From NCBI RefSeq assembly GCF_003807585.1, contig NZ_RMBX01000008.1, forward strand, positions 186,001 to 250,000: a stretch of 64,000 nucleotides of DNA. The letters run 5' to 3'. The notes beneath the pieces were generated by a model that saw only the letters and a program-made list of their open reading frames with translations, did no database searches and was not told the origin of the DNA. This DNA is from Chitinophaga barathri. GTDB taxonomy: Bacteria > Bacteroidota > Bacteroidia > Chitinophagales > Chitinophagaceae. The position numbers and the translations under genes were made by a program. Of this stretch, positions 18,722 through 28,754 are shown piece after piece (the first letter of the stretch is position 1; every line of letters starts with the position of its first letter).

Positions 18722-18743
18722 GATTCAATTTTTAATGACAACA

Positions 18744-18751
18744 CAAAGGTA
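18744..18751 (-). promoter_or_regulatory. -7-type promoter element before the DinB-fold gene
   Basis: TACCTTTG on the minus strand matches TAnnTTTG, 22 nt upstream of the ATG at 18721. No good TTG at 18-21 nt upstream. Confidence 0.35.
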
Positions 18752-18825
18752 CAGGTGGCCCAAAGCTTAAATCTTTGCCTGCGCCAAGATTTTTGTAAGA
18801 ATTGGATACGATGTTTGCAATGTGG

Positions 18826-19398
18826 TCAGATCCGGGCGCTACCCAGCAGTTTACTGAACGTAGCAGGATCGATGCCGAGATAGGAAGCGAGGTATTTGTG
18901 CGGGATCATTTGCAGCACATGCGGGCTGCGGGCCAGCAGGCGGCGGAATTTATGTTCGGCGCCCAGCGTCTGGACCTCTATCATTCTTTCCATCACCCCG
19001 GCCAGGGCCTGTACCACCCCGAGGTGTACCCAGTGTGCGATCAGCGGATGCTCCTGCATCAGCCGGCTAACGTCCGCAAAAGAAATGCGCAGGAAAGCGC
19101 TGTGCGTGAGCGTTTCAAGATAGTACCGGCTGGGCTGCTGCAGGAAAAATGAATCGATGATGCCGGAAAAGGAACCTTTGTAAGAGAACATCAGGGTGGC
19201 TTCTTTCTCCCCCTCGGCCAGGCTGAAGGCCCTTTGCAGACCATCCAGTACAAAATAAGTGTACCGTTCCGTGTCTCCCGCGGCGGTGATCACCGTTTTC
19301 CGTTTGAACTCCACAGGATGCCAGCAGGCGGCCATCGCTTCCCAGGTATCATCCGGGAGCGGCACCAGCGCGTGTATGGCGGAACGGAGTTCTTTCAC
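18826..19398 (-). CDS. Crp/Fnr-family transcriptional regulator
   Basis: A 190-residue regulator. The N-terminal cyclic-nucleotide-binding-type domain (about 15-130) includes VEFKRKTVITAAGDTERYTY, FVLDGLQRAF and SYKGSFSGIIDSFF. The C-terminal helix-turn-helix is the short form common in Bacteroidota: MIPHKYLASYLGIDPATFSK. Residues needed for cAMP binding in Crp are not evident, and there is no Fnr-like cysteine cluster, so the signal is unknown. It sits between the gldN terminator and the DinB-fold gene. Confidence 0.85.
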   Translation of the reverse strand: MKELRSAIHALVPLPDDTWEAMAACWHPVEFKRKTVITAAGDTERYTYFVLDGLQRAFSLAEGEKEATLMFSYKGSFSGIIDSFFLQQPSRYYLETLTHSAFLRISFADVSRLMQEHPLIAHWVHLGVVQALAGVMERMIEVQTLGAEHKFRRLLARSPHVLQMIPHKYLASYLGIDPATFSKLLGSARI

Positions 19399-19409
19399 CG
19401 GTGTAAGAT

Positions 19410-19441
19410 AAAAAAAAACTGCCTCCCATGCGGAAGGCAGC
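19410..19441 (-). terminator. terminator of the gldKLMN operon
   Basis: On the minus strand CTGCCTTCCGCATGGGAGGCAG forms a stem, followed by nine T (A-run 19410-19419 on the plus strand), 36 nt after the gldN stop. Confidence 0.9.
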
Positions 19442-19476
19442 TTTCATTATTGTTCGCAGGATTTGAACGTTACATC

Positions 19477-20535
19477 TTAGTATTCCCAGAGATCCTGTTC
19501 TTTATTAAAGATCTTGTCTTTAATGGCCTGTCCTTCGAGGAGGCGCATTACACCGTCTTTAATGTAGGAATTGATATCCCTGTTGAAAGCGTTCTTTTCT
19601 TTCACCACATAGCTGGTAAAGAAACGCATTTCGAAAAGGTCTTCCCAGGTCATGGTAGATGCGTCATTATTCTGGTTGTAAACGTCGTATTTGGCCAGTA
19701 CGGGGCGAAGATCAGGGTAATACAGCCAGAACAGGGGGATAGAGGCGCGTATGGACCCATCGTCGTTGATGCGGGATACCATGGGCGCAATACCCAGGAT
19801 GCGGACCTTCAGCGCGGAGGCTTCCTGGTCAAACACCCATACTTCCTTGATCTTGAATTGTTTGATGGTCTCAGGGTTAAATTCATCCCTGGTTTCCACC
19901 AGCTTTTCTTCGCCTGTAACGGGGTCTACGCTTCTTACAGACCTCACTTCGCCGGTCAGTTTCGTCATGATCTCATCATAGCTCATAACGGTGCTGAAAC
20001 GGTCATCTATGGGGCTGAAAGCTTCTACTTCCTTGGTCCTGATCGCATTGAGCAGAATATTGATCAGCAGCTGGTTTACACCAGTTTCGTCTTCCACGTT
20101 GTACTGGAAGGGGAGGTTCATTTTCTCGCGGATGTCTATCACCTGCCAGATCTGTTTTTCCCAGAACTTGTCGTCTTCGCGGATGTGATCATACGTGATG
20201 GGCACACGGTCGCGGATCGGGCTTTTCTCGGAAACACCATCTATACGGAGGGATTTACGCGGCGTGTCCACGGGCGTGCCGATGCCATCCTGCCTTAAAG
20301 AAGGCGGGGGCGCCTGCTGCTGCATGGTGGCCGGGTCCGTGCCTGCCGGGGCAGGGGGTACGGTTACCGGTCTTCCGGTAGCGGGATTGGTAGCAGGTTG
20401 CTGCTGCGCCGGTTGATTGGCGGGCGGCGTGGTCCTGTTACCGCCTCGGCGGGTCTGTGCTTCTGCTGACGTAGACGCCAGCATGATCACCAAAAATGCA
20501 CTCCAGCTGATTTGTTTCAATATTACTGCTCGCAT
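19477..20535 (-). CDS. gldN: gliding motility / T9SS protein GldN (PorN)
   Basis: A 352-residue exported protein with a signal peptide (residues 1-26, ending ASTSAEAQ) and a long Pro/Gln/Thr-rich linker to about residue 85. The conserved domain has VPITYDHIREDDKFWEKQIW, VIDIREKMNLPFQYN and LFEMRFFTSYVVKEKNAFNR. GldN forms with the lipoprotein GldK the large periplasmic ring that stabilises the T9SS complex under the outer membrane. It is the last gene of gldKLMN, 23 nt after gldM, and is followed by a strong terminator. Confidence 0.95.
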   Translation of the reverse strand: MRAVILKQISWSAFLVIMLASTSAEAQTRRGGNRTTPPANQPAQQQPATNPATGRPVTVPPAPAGTDPATMQQQAPPPSLRQDGIGTPVDTPRKSLRIDGVSEKSPIRDRVPITYDHIREDDKFWEKQIWQVIDIREKMNLPFQYNVEDETGVNQLLINILLNAIRTKEVEAFSPIDDRFSTVMSYDEIMTKLTGEVRSVRSVDPVTGEEKLVETRDEFNPETIKQFKIKEVWVFDQEASALKVRILGIAPMVSRINDDGSIRASIPLFWLYYPDLRPVLAKYDVYNQNNDASTMTWEDLFEMRFFTSYVVKEKNAFNRDINSYIKDGVMRLLEGQAIKDKIFNKEQDLWEY

Positions 20536-20558
20536 AGCCCAGTAATTAATTTGTTACG

Positions 20559-22100
20559 TTAATTGATCTTGAAATTGATGTTCTGCATGGAACGTACCTT
20601 GTTATCCGGGCCTTTTACGCGGATGTTCTCGAAGTACACCATGTCACCGGCTTTCAACTGACGGAGGGAATTCACGATCTCGGCGTTTTTAGGCCAGTAT
20701 TCGGAAGTGGCTTCTCCCTCAGCATATTCGCGGCTTCTTGAGTCGATGGACATACGGTAGCCTACTACAGCATAACGTACACCGTCGAATACGAAATCTT
20801 CCAGGTCTGCGCGAAGACCCTGCTGTGCTTTAAAGTCAGCAACCTTCATCAGCGGTCCTTTGCTTACACCTACCTTCATCGTAGGATCCGGTACCATTTT
20901 CACACGGAATTCTTTGGAATCCAGCGTTTTCATTTTACCGTCGATCTCCGCGGAAACGGTGATCACGGCTTTGGTACCTGGTTGAGATGCGGTTACTACG
21001 AACTCGCCCGGACCTCTTTTAGTGATCTGAGCGCCACCGCCGCTAACGGATGCAACGATCTTTTCAGCAGGCACACCGGCGGCAGTGATAGACACCGGGT
21101 TTTGCAGCGCTGCATAAATTACGTTCATCTTGTCCGCGGAAATGGAGGTTGCGGAAGCACCTACTTTATACGTTTCGGTAAACGGTCTTGTGATTACTTC
21201 GCCGTTAGGTTTGGTGAGCTGAACAGTACCTGAAATGGAGTGTTCGCCGATAGCGCCTACCTGTGTGGTATATACGCCTTTACCTGCCTGAGCGGTCACG
21301 GGCTGGCCGTTGATCACGATGGTGGGATTTACAGTGGAGCTGTAAGCGCCCATTACCACAGTGGCTTCAAGTGTCTGGCCAGCGGTGAAGTTTTTAGAGT
21401 TCAGTGATACGAATGCATCCAGCTGGTCGAATTTGAAGTCTTTTTCAGACACTTCGGACAGCAGTTTGTCAATGATCATCGCCTCTGAGTTTTTAACGTC
21501 GTTCTGGAACTTGCTCAGCAGGGTGATGGCGGCGATAGACGGTACCATGTTGAAGTGGTAGGTAGTCCAGCTTTTTTTCACCGGGCCTTTCTGTTCCGGA
21601 TCATCCACTTTCAGCGGAAGGTTCTGCTCGAAAGCCTTGCGGTCTTTCGGATCGATAAGCGCAAGCATTTTTGTTCTCAGTCCCTGAAGCTGTTGCTGTA
21701 ATGCGGGGCCTTTCTTCTGGTTCTCCATGATGCGCGTTGCAGCATCAAGGTTATCCTTTCCTTTCATCTCACCTTTTTCATTCAGGCCATCGCTTGCAGT
21801 AATGATTTCTTTTTTAAGATTTTCTATATAGGTATGGGCATCAGCAGAGAGTTTTTTCACTTCTTCTGCTTTGGCTTTAAAGGGACCAACTTTCGCGGCA
21901 TCCGTTTTCACCAGTTCATCGAACTGATTATACGTTACCTTGTTTTTGCTATCGATCGAGGTGTTGGATGTAGTAATTGAATTATTTACGATGTCAAATG
22001 CATTCAGAATTTCGGCGGATACGTTCAAAGCCAGCATGGCTGTGAGCACCAGGTACATGAAGTTGATCATCTTCTGCCTGGGGTCTTTTGGTAATGCCAT
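20559..22100 (-). CDS. gldM: gliding motility / T9SS motor protein GldM (PorM)
   Basis: A 513-residue protein with one N-terminal transmembrane helix (FMYLVLTAMLALNVSAEIL, about 10-30) and a long periplasmic region of four Ig-like or helical domains (for example VMGAYSSTVNPTIVINGQPV and GPGEFVVTASQPGTKAVITV). GldM dimers with GldL make the proton-powered rotary motor of T9SS and gliding, reaching across the periplasm to the GldK-GldN ring. The position between gldL (54 nt) and gldN (23 nt) is the canonical order. Confidence 0.96.
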   Translation of the reverse strand: MALPKDPRQKMINFMYLVLTAMLALNVSAEILNAFDIVNNSITTSNTSIDSKNKVTYNQFDELVKTDAAKVGPFKAKAEEVKKLSADAHTYIENLKKEIITASDGLNEKGEMKGKDNLDAATRIMENQKKGPALQQQLQGLRTKMLALIDPKDRKAFEQNLPLKVDDPEQKGPVKKSWTTYHFNMVPSIAAITLLSKFQNDVKNSEAMIIDKLLSEVSEKDFKFDQLDAFVSLNSKNFTAGQTLEATVVMGAYSSTVNPTIVINGQPVTAQAGKGVYTTQVGAIGEHSISGTVQLTKPNGEVITRPFTETYKVGASATSISADKMNVIYAALQNPVSITAAGVPAEKIVASVSGGGAQITKRGPGEFVVTASQPGTKAVITVSAEIDGKMKTLDSKEFRVKMVPDPTMKVGVSKGPLMKVADFKAQQGLRADLEDFVFDGVRYAVVGYRMSIDSRSREYAEGEATSEYWPKNAEIVNSLRQLKAGDMVYFENIRVKGPDNKVRSMQNINFKIN

Positions 22101-22154
22101 AGTTAATTACAAGTTTTAGATGATTGTGTCTTGTTTAGTCACTATTGCGTTACC

Positions 22155-22892
22155 TTATCTGCCTTGCATTGCCGTGAGCATATTGCCATAAACAGTATTC
22201 AGGTTACCGAGGTTGCGCGCCAGCAGGGTGATCTGCTCTTGTGTTTTCTTAGCGTCGTCAACGGAGCCGCTCATAGCCTGGGAAGCGCTCAGCAGGTTGC
22301 TGTAGAAGCTGTTCATGGCTTTGAGGTGGTTATTGGTATCCTGTAATTCCAGTTCATAGATGGCATTGAGGGAAGCCAGATTTTTGGTCATGGACTGTAC
22401 CTGCTCATGGAAATTACGGGTAGATTCGGATGCGTTATTGAAAGTGGAAACCGCTGCTGCTGCGTTCGTGTAAGCTTGTGTTACATTACCGATAGCGGAA
22501 GCTGCTTCGCGTGTTTTCTGCGTGTAATCGCCGGTAGCAGCAACCACGTCGCTGATATCGCGCATTTTGTCAACGGTGGAGCCGAGCTTGGTGAAGTTTT
22601 CGCTCAGGCGGCTCAGGTTTGCGGGCGTGATGTCCGCTTCCTGGAGCATTTTGTCCATGTTCGCCAGTGCGGGGCTACCTCCGGCTACAGCTGCGGGTGC
22701 AGGTGCATGGCTGGTGTCCGGTACAAAGGCGTACACAAAAAAGATGAGTGCTTCCACGCTCAGACCGAGGATCAGCGCTACGTCTGCGCCAGGCCAGTGC
22801 TGGAGTTTAAATAATGCTCCGATGATCACTACTGATGCACCTACGCATACAAAGAAGTTTAGCCATTTCGCTGTGTTAGGATTCATAGCCAT
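22155..22892 (-). CDS. gldL: gliding motility / T9SS motor protein GldL (PorL)
   Basis: A 245-residue inner-membrane protein with two transmembrane helices (about 10-29 and 36-58: NFFVCVGASVVIIGALFKLQ and DVALILGLSVEALIFFVYAF) and a cytoplasmic, largely helical tail with coiled-coil character. The acidic E47 within the second helix (GLSVEALIF) fits the proton-channel glutamate known in GldL. It forms a pentamer around the GldM dimer. It lies 109 nt after gldK and 54 nt before gldM. Confidence 0.95.
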   Translation of the reverse strand: MAMNPNTAKWLNFFVCVGASVVIIGALFKLQHWPGADVALILGLSVEALIFFVYAFVPDTSHAPAPAAVAGGSPALANMDKMLQEADITPANLSRLSENFTKLGSTVDKMRDISDVVAATGDYTQKTREAASAIGNVTQAYTNAAAAVSTFNNASESTRNFHEQVQSMTKNLASLNAIYELELQDTNNHLKAMNSFYSNLLSASQAMSGSVDDAKKTQEQITLLARNLGNLNTVYGNMLTAMQGR

Positions 22893-23001
22893 AGGTTAAA
22901 ATTTAAGTTTATGGGTGATTAAAAGGAAAAAAGCTCGTTTCAGGTTTGCCATGTCTTTCGATTTTACGGTTTTATCAAGGATGGTTGTCAGCTAATGTAT
23001 C

Positions 23002-24297
23002 CTACTTACGGTTGAAATCGTTTTTAGACCTGCTCAGGAAGGCGATCGTACAGCGGAAGCCGATGTAGGATTTTGCACTGTCTTGGTACTCATAAGAACG
23101 TGTGCCATTCTGGAGGAAGTGTCCGATATCTTTCCAGCTGCCGCCTCTTACGGTTTTACGTTTCATCTTCGGCGCCGCGTTATCCGGAATATCCATTCTC
23201 AGATAAGGGTTCATGTCTGAAGTGAAAGAGTAAGCATTCTGGTAGAAAATGTCCTGTGTCCATTCCGCTACGTTACCTGCCATGTTGTACAGGCCATAGT
23301 CGTTAGGCCAGTAAGCATCCGCGCGTACGGTGTAAAAACCGCCGTCTTCAGGATAGTTACCGCGGCCCGGTTTGAAGTTCGCGAGCAGACAGCCTTTTTT
23401 GTTGCGGATATAATAACCGCCCCAGGGGTAAGGAGCCTGTTCACGGCCGCCGCGGGCTGCATATTCCCACTGCGCTTCGGAAGGGAGCTGGAATTTATCT
23501 TCAGTGAATTGTTTCTTGGAGGTACGGTAGTCTTCCCAGAACTTACTGCGCCATTCGCAGAAAGTGCTGGCCTGGTGCCAGGTTACGCCCACCACCGGGT
23601 AATTGTCGAAGGCGGGGTGCCAGAAGTACATACGCGTCATGGGCTCGTTGTAAGCGTAGGAGAAATCCCTGATCCAGCAGAGGGTATCAGGATAGATAGC
23701 CACATCTTTCTTCTCGATGAAGGTGTTGCGCGGCTTGTCTTTATTCTCCCGCAGCTTCGCTTTTTCCCAGTTGAAGGTTTCCTGGTGATAAAGGAGCTTG
23801 CGCACGTCAATGTCCTTGCGGCCGTACAGACGGTCGTCTGCCGCGTAGATCATTGCGTCCACTTTTTCGTAGGTGGCTTTGTCCTTCCAGTTGATCTTCT
23901 GTTTCCAGTCCACATAGTCCTGCCCATTATCGTTTTTCACATGACCGAGGAGGATGTGCGCAATGGAATCCGTCACCCAGTTCACGAACTGGCGGTATTC
24001 ATTGTTGGTGATCTCCGTGGCGTCCATGTAAAACCCGGAAATGGAGATGGCTTTGTTCCGCGCCGTATAGGCGTAGTTCACATCTTCATCGCTGGGACCC
24101 ATGTGAAAAGTTCCGGAAGGCACATATACCATTCCGTAAGGTACGGGGGGAGTGTACTTCGGCCGGGGACTTACACCTATCAGCTGACCTTGTGCGTTTT
24201 TGGGGGTTTTACCACCACCGCAGCTGGCCAGGAGAACCGGCAGCAGTATGACCAACAGCCCACTACAATAATTAAGCTTCATAAGGGTGACTTTCAT
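23002..24297 (-). CDS. gldK: gliding motility / T9SS lipoprotein GldK (PorK)
   Basis: A 431-residue lipoprotein with lipobox VLLASC (cysteine near residue 26). The body is a formylglycine-generating-enzyme-like (FGE-sulfatase) domain: PYGMVYVPSGTFHMGPSDED, ATEITNNEYRQFVNWV, FQLPSEAQWEYAARGG, YNMAGNVAEWTQD and VRGGSWKD. In T9SS it is a structural ring subunit with GldN and not an enzyme. Two start codons are possible, 24297 and 24282; both give a signal peptide. It heads gldKLMN. Confidence 0.95.
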   Translation of the reverse strand: MKVTLMKLNYCSGLLVILLPVLLASCGGGKTPKNAQGQLIGVSPRPKYTPPVPYGMVYVPSGTFHMGPSDEDVNYAYTARNKAISISGFYMDATEITNNEYRQFVNWVTDSIAHILLGHVKNDNGQDYVDWKQKINWKDKATYEKVDAMIYAADDRLYGRKDIDVRKLLYHQETFNWEKAKLRENKDKPRNTFIEKKDVAIYPDTLCWIRDFSYAYNEPMTRMYFWHPAFDNYPVVGVTWHQASTFCEWRSKFWEDYRTSKKQFTEDKFQLPSEAQWEYAARGGREQAPYPWGGYYIRNKKGCLLANFKPGRGNYPEDGGFYTVRADAYWPNDYGLYNMAGNVAEWTQDIFYQNAYSFTSDMNPYLRMDIPDNAAPKMKRKTVRGGSWKDIGHFLQNGTRSYEYQDSAKSYIGFRCTIAFLSRSKNDFNRK

Positions 24298-24397
24298 TAG
24301 AATACGATGATTTTTCCTGAACCGGCCAGATGTGTCTGCACGCGCTTGATATCATTTTTAGTCACACTTTTCACCTGGTTGTTTATCAGAAAGATAG

Positions 24398-24405
24398 CAA
24401 ATGTA
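24398..24405 (-). promoter_or_regulatory. -7-type element upstream of gldKLMN
   Basis: TACATTTG on the minus strand matches TAnnTTTG; a transcript from here would have a leader of about 95 nt before gldK. No standard TTG is found upstream, so this is a tentative call. Confidence 0.35.
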
Positions 24406-24690
24406 ATAAATAATTTTAATCCGTAGTTAGTTTTCACCCAACTTTTTCAATTCCACATATCAGGGCTACGTAACATATTTAAACGCACCTTTTAACATTT
24501 TATTATGCAAACTGCCCTACCTCACACAAATTGACCATGGCGCACTCCCATTTGGGGTCATCTGCAAACGCTTGCCTGTCAGGATCATATACGCATCTAA
24601 TATAAATATAATATTTATTTTGATATTATTGCGGTTATTTTTTCCTCTCAAGCGCTAATTTATCAAAGGGATTGCAAATTACAACAAATT
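24406..24690. other. AT-rich intergenic region upstream of gldK
   Basis: No gene is supported. A 17-nt odd palindrome ATAAATAT-A-ATATTTAT lies at 24602-24618. I see no clear terminator hairpin for the YyaL-like gene that ends at 24691 on the same strand. Confidence 0.5.
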
Positions 24691-26736
24691 TCATATTAAA
24701 TTAGTTATTTCTGATATATATTCGACAGGCTTAACACATTGGTAATCCCGGCAGAGGTATATCAGGGTCCTCCCCTGCTGCATCCGCTGCTGCAAAAGCG
24801 GCATATCCCCAGCCTCTGCATCAGCCCCCAGCAACACTTTATAAGGAATATACAGTTCATTCAGCTCCCGGATCCGCTCTTTGTATGCCGGCCCGGCCAC
24901 CGCCAGCTCCGGCGTGCCCTGCACCAGCCGCATGATCATCGCTGCCCATACCCCGAAGGACGTCGGGTACCGGATCAACGTCTGAGACAGCCCGGCCGTC
25001 ATGCCCAGGGCCCTTTCCGCCCATTCGCTCTTATCAAAAACAATGGAAAGGTGCCAAAGGTTATGAGCCATCACCGCATTGCCGCTGGGCACCGCCCCGT
25101 CATATATCTCCTTCTTACGTACGATCACATCGGCCTGCCCGGATGCGGTGTAATAGAAATAACGCAGGTTTTCGTCGCTGAATTGTTCTAACACAAAAGT
25201 AACCAGTTCCCCTGCCGTACGAACCCACTCCAGGTTGCCGGATGTTTCCTGTAAAGTTATCAGGGCGCGGATGAGGTTGGCATAATCGTCAAGAAAAGCG
25301 GGATAACGCGCGCTACCTTCCTTATACGTATGCCAGTACGCCGGGGATGCCCCGGGCTTGCGCATATTTTTCAGAATGCAGCCCATCGCGGCTTCCGCCA
25401 TGGCCAGATAAGCACCGTCTCCCAAAGCCGCCGCTGCCTTGCAGCAGGCGTGGATCATCAGCGCGTTCCAGCCCAGCAATATCTTGTCGTCCAGGCCGGG
25501 GCGGATGCGTTTGTCGCGGGCTGCCATGAGCACAGGTTTGCTTCTTTCCAGCAATGCCTCCAGCGCCGCGGCCGTCATCCCCTGCTCCTCCGCCACCGTT
25601 TCCAGCGGCCGGGGCGCCCAGAGAATATTCACATCCTCCCAGTTGCCATGCCGGCTGATATCGTAATATGCTTTAAACGCAGGCGCATCGGGGCCCAGCA
25701 GCTGGTCCACCTCTTCTTCGCCCCATACGTAAAATTTACCCTCCACTCCCTCCGAATCCGCGTCCAGCGCGGAATAGAAGCCTCCTTCGGGAGAGGTCAT
25801 TTCTCTTTGTATAAATGCCAGCGTATGCCGGACGGTCTGTGCGTAACGTTTATTGCCGGTGAGCTGGTAAGCCTCGCAAAGCGTGTCCACCAGCAGGGCA
25901 TTGTCGTACAGCATCTTTTCGAAATGCGGGGCCAGCCATTTTTCATCGGTTGAATACCGCGAAAAACCGCCGCCGAGCTGGTCGTAAATGCCACCGTCGA
26001 TCATCTTGTCCAGTGAAAGAAGCGCCTGCCTGAGCGCCGCTTCGTCTTTATTGGTGCGGTAATGGCGCAGCAGGTACTGGATGGAGAAACACCCTGGAAA
26101 TTTCGGTGCATGGCCAAAGCCACCCCACTCTTTGTCCGCCTGCCCCAGCAGGGCCAGCACCATGGCATCCGCCTGCGCCTGCGTGAAAAGCTCCTCTTTG
26201 GGAAGCCCGAGGTCCACGGTATTAACGCCAAACTGGTTGCTTTGATTAAGGTGTTGTGTGAGGTTCGCAGCCTGCTCCTCCAGGTCTTTCCGCTTCGTTT
26301 TAAACGCATCGGAGACGGCCAGCAGCACTTCTGTCCAGGAGGGACGGTTGTAGGCCTGTTTCGGCGGGAAATAGGTGCCGCCGTAAAACGGCTGCCTGTC
26401 CGGCAGGAGGAACATATTCAGCGGCCATCCGCCGTTACCGGCGATTGCCTGCAATGCATCCATGTAGATATGATCTATGTCCGGGCGTTCTTCCCGGTCT
26501 ATCTTGATATTCACAAAGTGCTCGTTCATGAGCTGCGCAGTGGTTTCGTTCTCGAAACTTTCCCGCTCCATCACGTGGCACCAGTGGCAGGCCGCATAGC
26601 CAATGCTCACCAGGATAGGTTTGTTTTCTTCTTCGGCCTTCCGGAACGCCTCTTCTCCCCAGGGGTACCAGTCCACAGGATTATGGGCATGCTGGAGCAG
26701 GTAGGGGCTGGTTTCCTTTGCTAAACGGTTTGCCAT
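24691..26736 (-). CDS. thioredoxin-domain protein, YyaL/SSP411 (DUF255) family
   Basis: 681 residues from the ATG at 26736 ([20 protein letters not shown]), the family-typical start; an in-frame extension to 26766 is unlikely. An N-terminal thioredoxin-like DUF255 domain has C50-H-W-C53 in [26 protein letters not shown] and GGTYFPP. It is followed by an (alpha/alpha)6-barrel region ([42 protein letters not shown]). The human relative is SPATA20. Function is unknown; a redox or sugar-related role is suggested only by the folds. Confidence 0.88.
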   Translation of the reverse strand: MANRLAKETSPYLLQHAHNPVDWYPWGEEAFRKAEEENKPILVSIGYAACHWCHVMERESFENETTAQLMNEHFVNIKIDREERPDIDHIYMDALQAIAGNGGWPLNMFLLPDRQPFYGGTYFPPKQAYNRPSWTEVLLAVSDAFKTKRKDLEEQAANLTQHLNQSNQFGVNTVDLGLPKEELFTQAQADAMVLALLGQADKEWGGFGHAPKFPGCFSIQYLLRHYRTNKDEAALRQALLSLDKMIDGGIYDQLGGGFSRYSTDEKWLAPHFEKMLYDNALLVDTLCEAYQLTGNKRYAQTVRHTLAFIQREMTSPEGGFYSALDADSEGVEGKFYVWGEEEVDQLLGPDAPAFKAYYDISRHGNWEDVNILWAPRPLETVAEEQGMTAAALEALLERSKPVLMAARDKRIRPGLDDKILLGWNALMIHACCKAAAALGDGAYLAMAEAAMGCILKNMRKPGASPAYWHTYKEGSARYPAFLDDYANLIRALITLQETSGNLEWVRTAGELVTFVLEQFSDENLRYFYYTASGQADVIVRKKEIYDGAVPSGNAVMAHNLWHLSIVFDKSEWAERALGMTAGLSQTLIRYPTSFGVWAAMIMRLVQGTPELAVAGPAYKERIRELNELYIPYKVLLGADAEAGDMPLLQQRMQQGRTLIYLCRDYQCVKPVEYISEITNLI

Positions 26737-26784
26737 GTAATGATCAGTTAAGGGTATCGTAATCAATACGAAAGTAGGTTAAAA

Positions 26785-26817
26785 CAAAAAGGGAACATCC
26801 TGCGGATGCTCCCTTTT
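26785..26817 (-). terminator. hemD terminator
   Basis: AAAAGGGAaCATCC / GGATGcTCCCTTTT hairpin at 26786-26817; the A-run at 26781-26790 gives T on the minus strand. It lies 23 nt after the hemD stop. Confidence 0.85.
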
Positions 26818-26839
26818 CTATAAATTTTTCGTTACTGTT

Positions 26840-27628
26840 TTACTTTTTCCCCAATCCCTGGAGGAATTGTTCCAGTGCGGCAACCATAGATGGCGCCTGC
26901 GGGGCGGGGGCTTTCACATCCAGGCGCAGACCTGCTTCTTCCACGGCAGCGGAAGTGGTTGGTCCGAATGCACCGATGTGTGTGCCGTTCTGTTTGAATT
27001 TCGGCATATTCTCAAAGAGAGATTTTACACCGGAAGGACTAAAGAATACGATCATGTCATATTCCGTCTTCGCTAATACATCTTTCACATCAGTCGAAAC
27101 AGTCTTGTACAGGGAGGCTGTGGCATATTCGCACTTGTTGGCTTTTAACCATTCCTCGATGTCTTTTTTCTGACTGTCTGAGCTCGGGAAAAGGAATTTT
27201 TCATTTTCCCGGTGTTTGTTCATCACTTCCAGCAGGCTTTTGGTAGAGCCGTCCGCTCCGTAAAAAACCTTGCGTTTGCGGTAGAGGATGAACTTTTGCA
27301 GGTACAACGCCACGGCTTCTGTTATACAGAAGTACTTACAATCCTGTGAGACTTTTACTTTCAGCTCCTCGCAAACGCGGAAGAAGTGGTCTACCGAATT
27401 CCGACTGGTGAAGATAACAGCAGTATAAGTGATGATGTCCACTTTCTGCTTACGGAAATCTTTACCCGGCACTCCTTCCACGCGGATGAAAGGATGAAAA
27501 TCCAAGCGAACGTTGAATTTCTTTGCTAAGTCGAAATAAGGTGATTTCTCTGTCTCTGGCTTAGGTTGGGAAATTAGGATCGTTAGTTGTTTCTCCTGCA
27601 AATCTTTTTTTGGCCCGCCTTTTATCAT
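26840..27628 (-). CDS. hemD: uroporphyrinogen-III synthase
   Basis: A 262-residue HemD-fold protein. Blocks include LTILISQPKPETEKSPYFDL, AVIFTSRNSVDHFF, FLFPSSDSQKKDIEEWL, YDMIVFFSPSGVKSLF and IGAFGPTTSAAVEEAGL, the two-lobe pattern of uroporphyrinogen-III synthase. The enzyme closes hydroxymethylbilane to uroporphyrinogen III in tetrapyrrole synthesis. Sequence is weakly conserved in this family, so the call rests on the SRNSV and FGPTT blocks. It follows the DUF4271 gene by 36 nt. Confidence 0.85.
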   Translation of the reverse strand: MIKGGPKKDLQEKQLTILISQPKPETEKSPYFDLAKKFNVRLDFHPFIRVEGVPGKDFRKQKVDIITYTAVIFTSRNSVDHFFRVCEELKVKVSQDCKYFCITEAVALYLQKFILYRKRKVFYGADGSTKSLLEVMNKHRENEKFLFPSSDSQKKDIEEWLKANKCEYATASLYKTVSTDVKDVLAKTEYDMIVFFSPSGVKSLFENMPKFKQNGTHIGAFGPTTSAAVEEAGLRLDVKAPAPQAPSMVAALEQFLQGLGKK

Positions 27629-27664
27629 ACGTAATTTGCTCTTGTGTTAACAATAGCAGTAATC

Positions 27665-28663
27665 TTACGGATTACCAGTTAACCAAAGTAAAAGTACCTT
27701 TGTAATTATTAAAACCGGCACTACTTCGAATGCGCAAAGGTAAAGAAAAAAATGCAATTTGCTGAAAGAGAGATATTGGCGGACCAGGGAATAAGACCTT
27801 ACGTACCTGTACACAACCAGTAATACAATAAAAAATAATGAAATATAGAGGCATGTTGCCGCAATTTCAGGCTTACAGAAGGCCAATATCACCAGGAACG
27901 GCGCTAAAAGTATCCCCAGCACTTTATTGATCAGGTAGAGAATAAACACATACGCATCTATCAGCTCCTCGTTCCCGAAAAGCCACCCGCAAAACCGCAG
28001 CACAATGTATTTTACCGTGTAGATCACGCCTACCAGCAGCATCAGGCCGGGTATCAGCATCCATGCGATGGCGTCCGCCGGGTAATCCAGCCGGTACATA
28101 AGCAGGTATAGGTACAGCCCCAGGCTGATCACAAAAAATGCGTTCAGCAGGAAGTTCGGGAACGGTGACTGTGAAAGCTGGTCTTTCAGCTGCCGCTGGC
28201 TAAGTGTAGGGTTAAAAAAGGCCCTGAACAGGTCGGAAAAATATTTCAGGTAAGCGGTCCGGATGATGCCCAGCAGCAGGATCACACCCGCCACTACATA
28301 CACCAGCCAGTCCTGCGAACTGTCTTTCCGGGCGGGATTGATGTCGTATTGCAGCGGTTTGCCTTCGCGGTTGAGATACATGTGTTTTTTCTCCAAAGCC
28401 TGCATAACCGTATCGTATGCATGTACTTTGGGCGCAGCGGCCGCTGCCAGGGAATCCCGCAGCGCAATGGAGTCCTTTACGGGCAAAGGCGCCGTAACCG
28501 CGGAATCTATCTTAACTTTGCGTACAGCCGCAGCGGCGGGTTTGGGGCGCGCCGGTTTTTTAACAGCACTGTCCGACTGCGCCCGGAGGCTCAGTGAGCA
28601 GATCATCAGCAACATGTACAACATCCAGGTTCGCAACGGTCTGTAAGATTTATGATAATGCAA
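27665..28663 (-). CDS. DUF4271 membrane protein
   Basis: A 332-residue integral membrane protein. It has a signal-like N terminus (residues 10-29), then a Lys/Pro/Ala-rich stretch to about 85 that is probably periplasmic, then six or seven hydrophobic helices, including VYVVAGVILLLGIIRTAYL and IPGLMLLVGVIYTVKYIVLR. The FRAFFNPTLSQRQLKDQLSQ loop is typical of DUF4271. Function is unknown; the gene is found next to hemD in Bacteroidota, and the two are probably co-transcribed here. Confidence 0.82.
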   Translation of the reverse strand: MHYHKSYRPLRTWMLYMLLMICSLSLRAQSDSAVKKPARPKPAAAAVRKVKIDSAVTAPLPVKDSIALRDSLAAAAAPKVHAYDTVMQALEKKHMYLNREGKPLQYDINPARKDSSQDWLVYVVAGVILLLGIIRTAYLKYFSDLFRAFFNPTLSQRQLKDQLSQSPFPNFLLNAFFVISLGLYLYLLMYRLDYPADAIAWMLIPGLMLLVGVIYTVKYIVLRFCGWLFGNEELIDAYVFILYLINKVLGILLAPFLVILAFCKPEIAATCLYISLFFIVLLVVYRYVRSYSLVRQYLSFSKLHFFLYLCAFEVVPVLIITKVLLLWLTGNP

Positions 28664-28754
28664 TTAACTATTCTTGTTCCAAAAATATCAACAAAACTCA
28701 CATGTATTTTCGAGGTTTGCAAATAATCCCGCGAATTCTTTCTTAAAACAACTC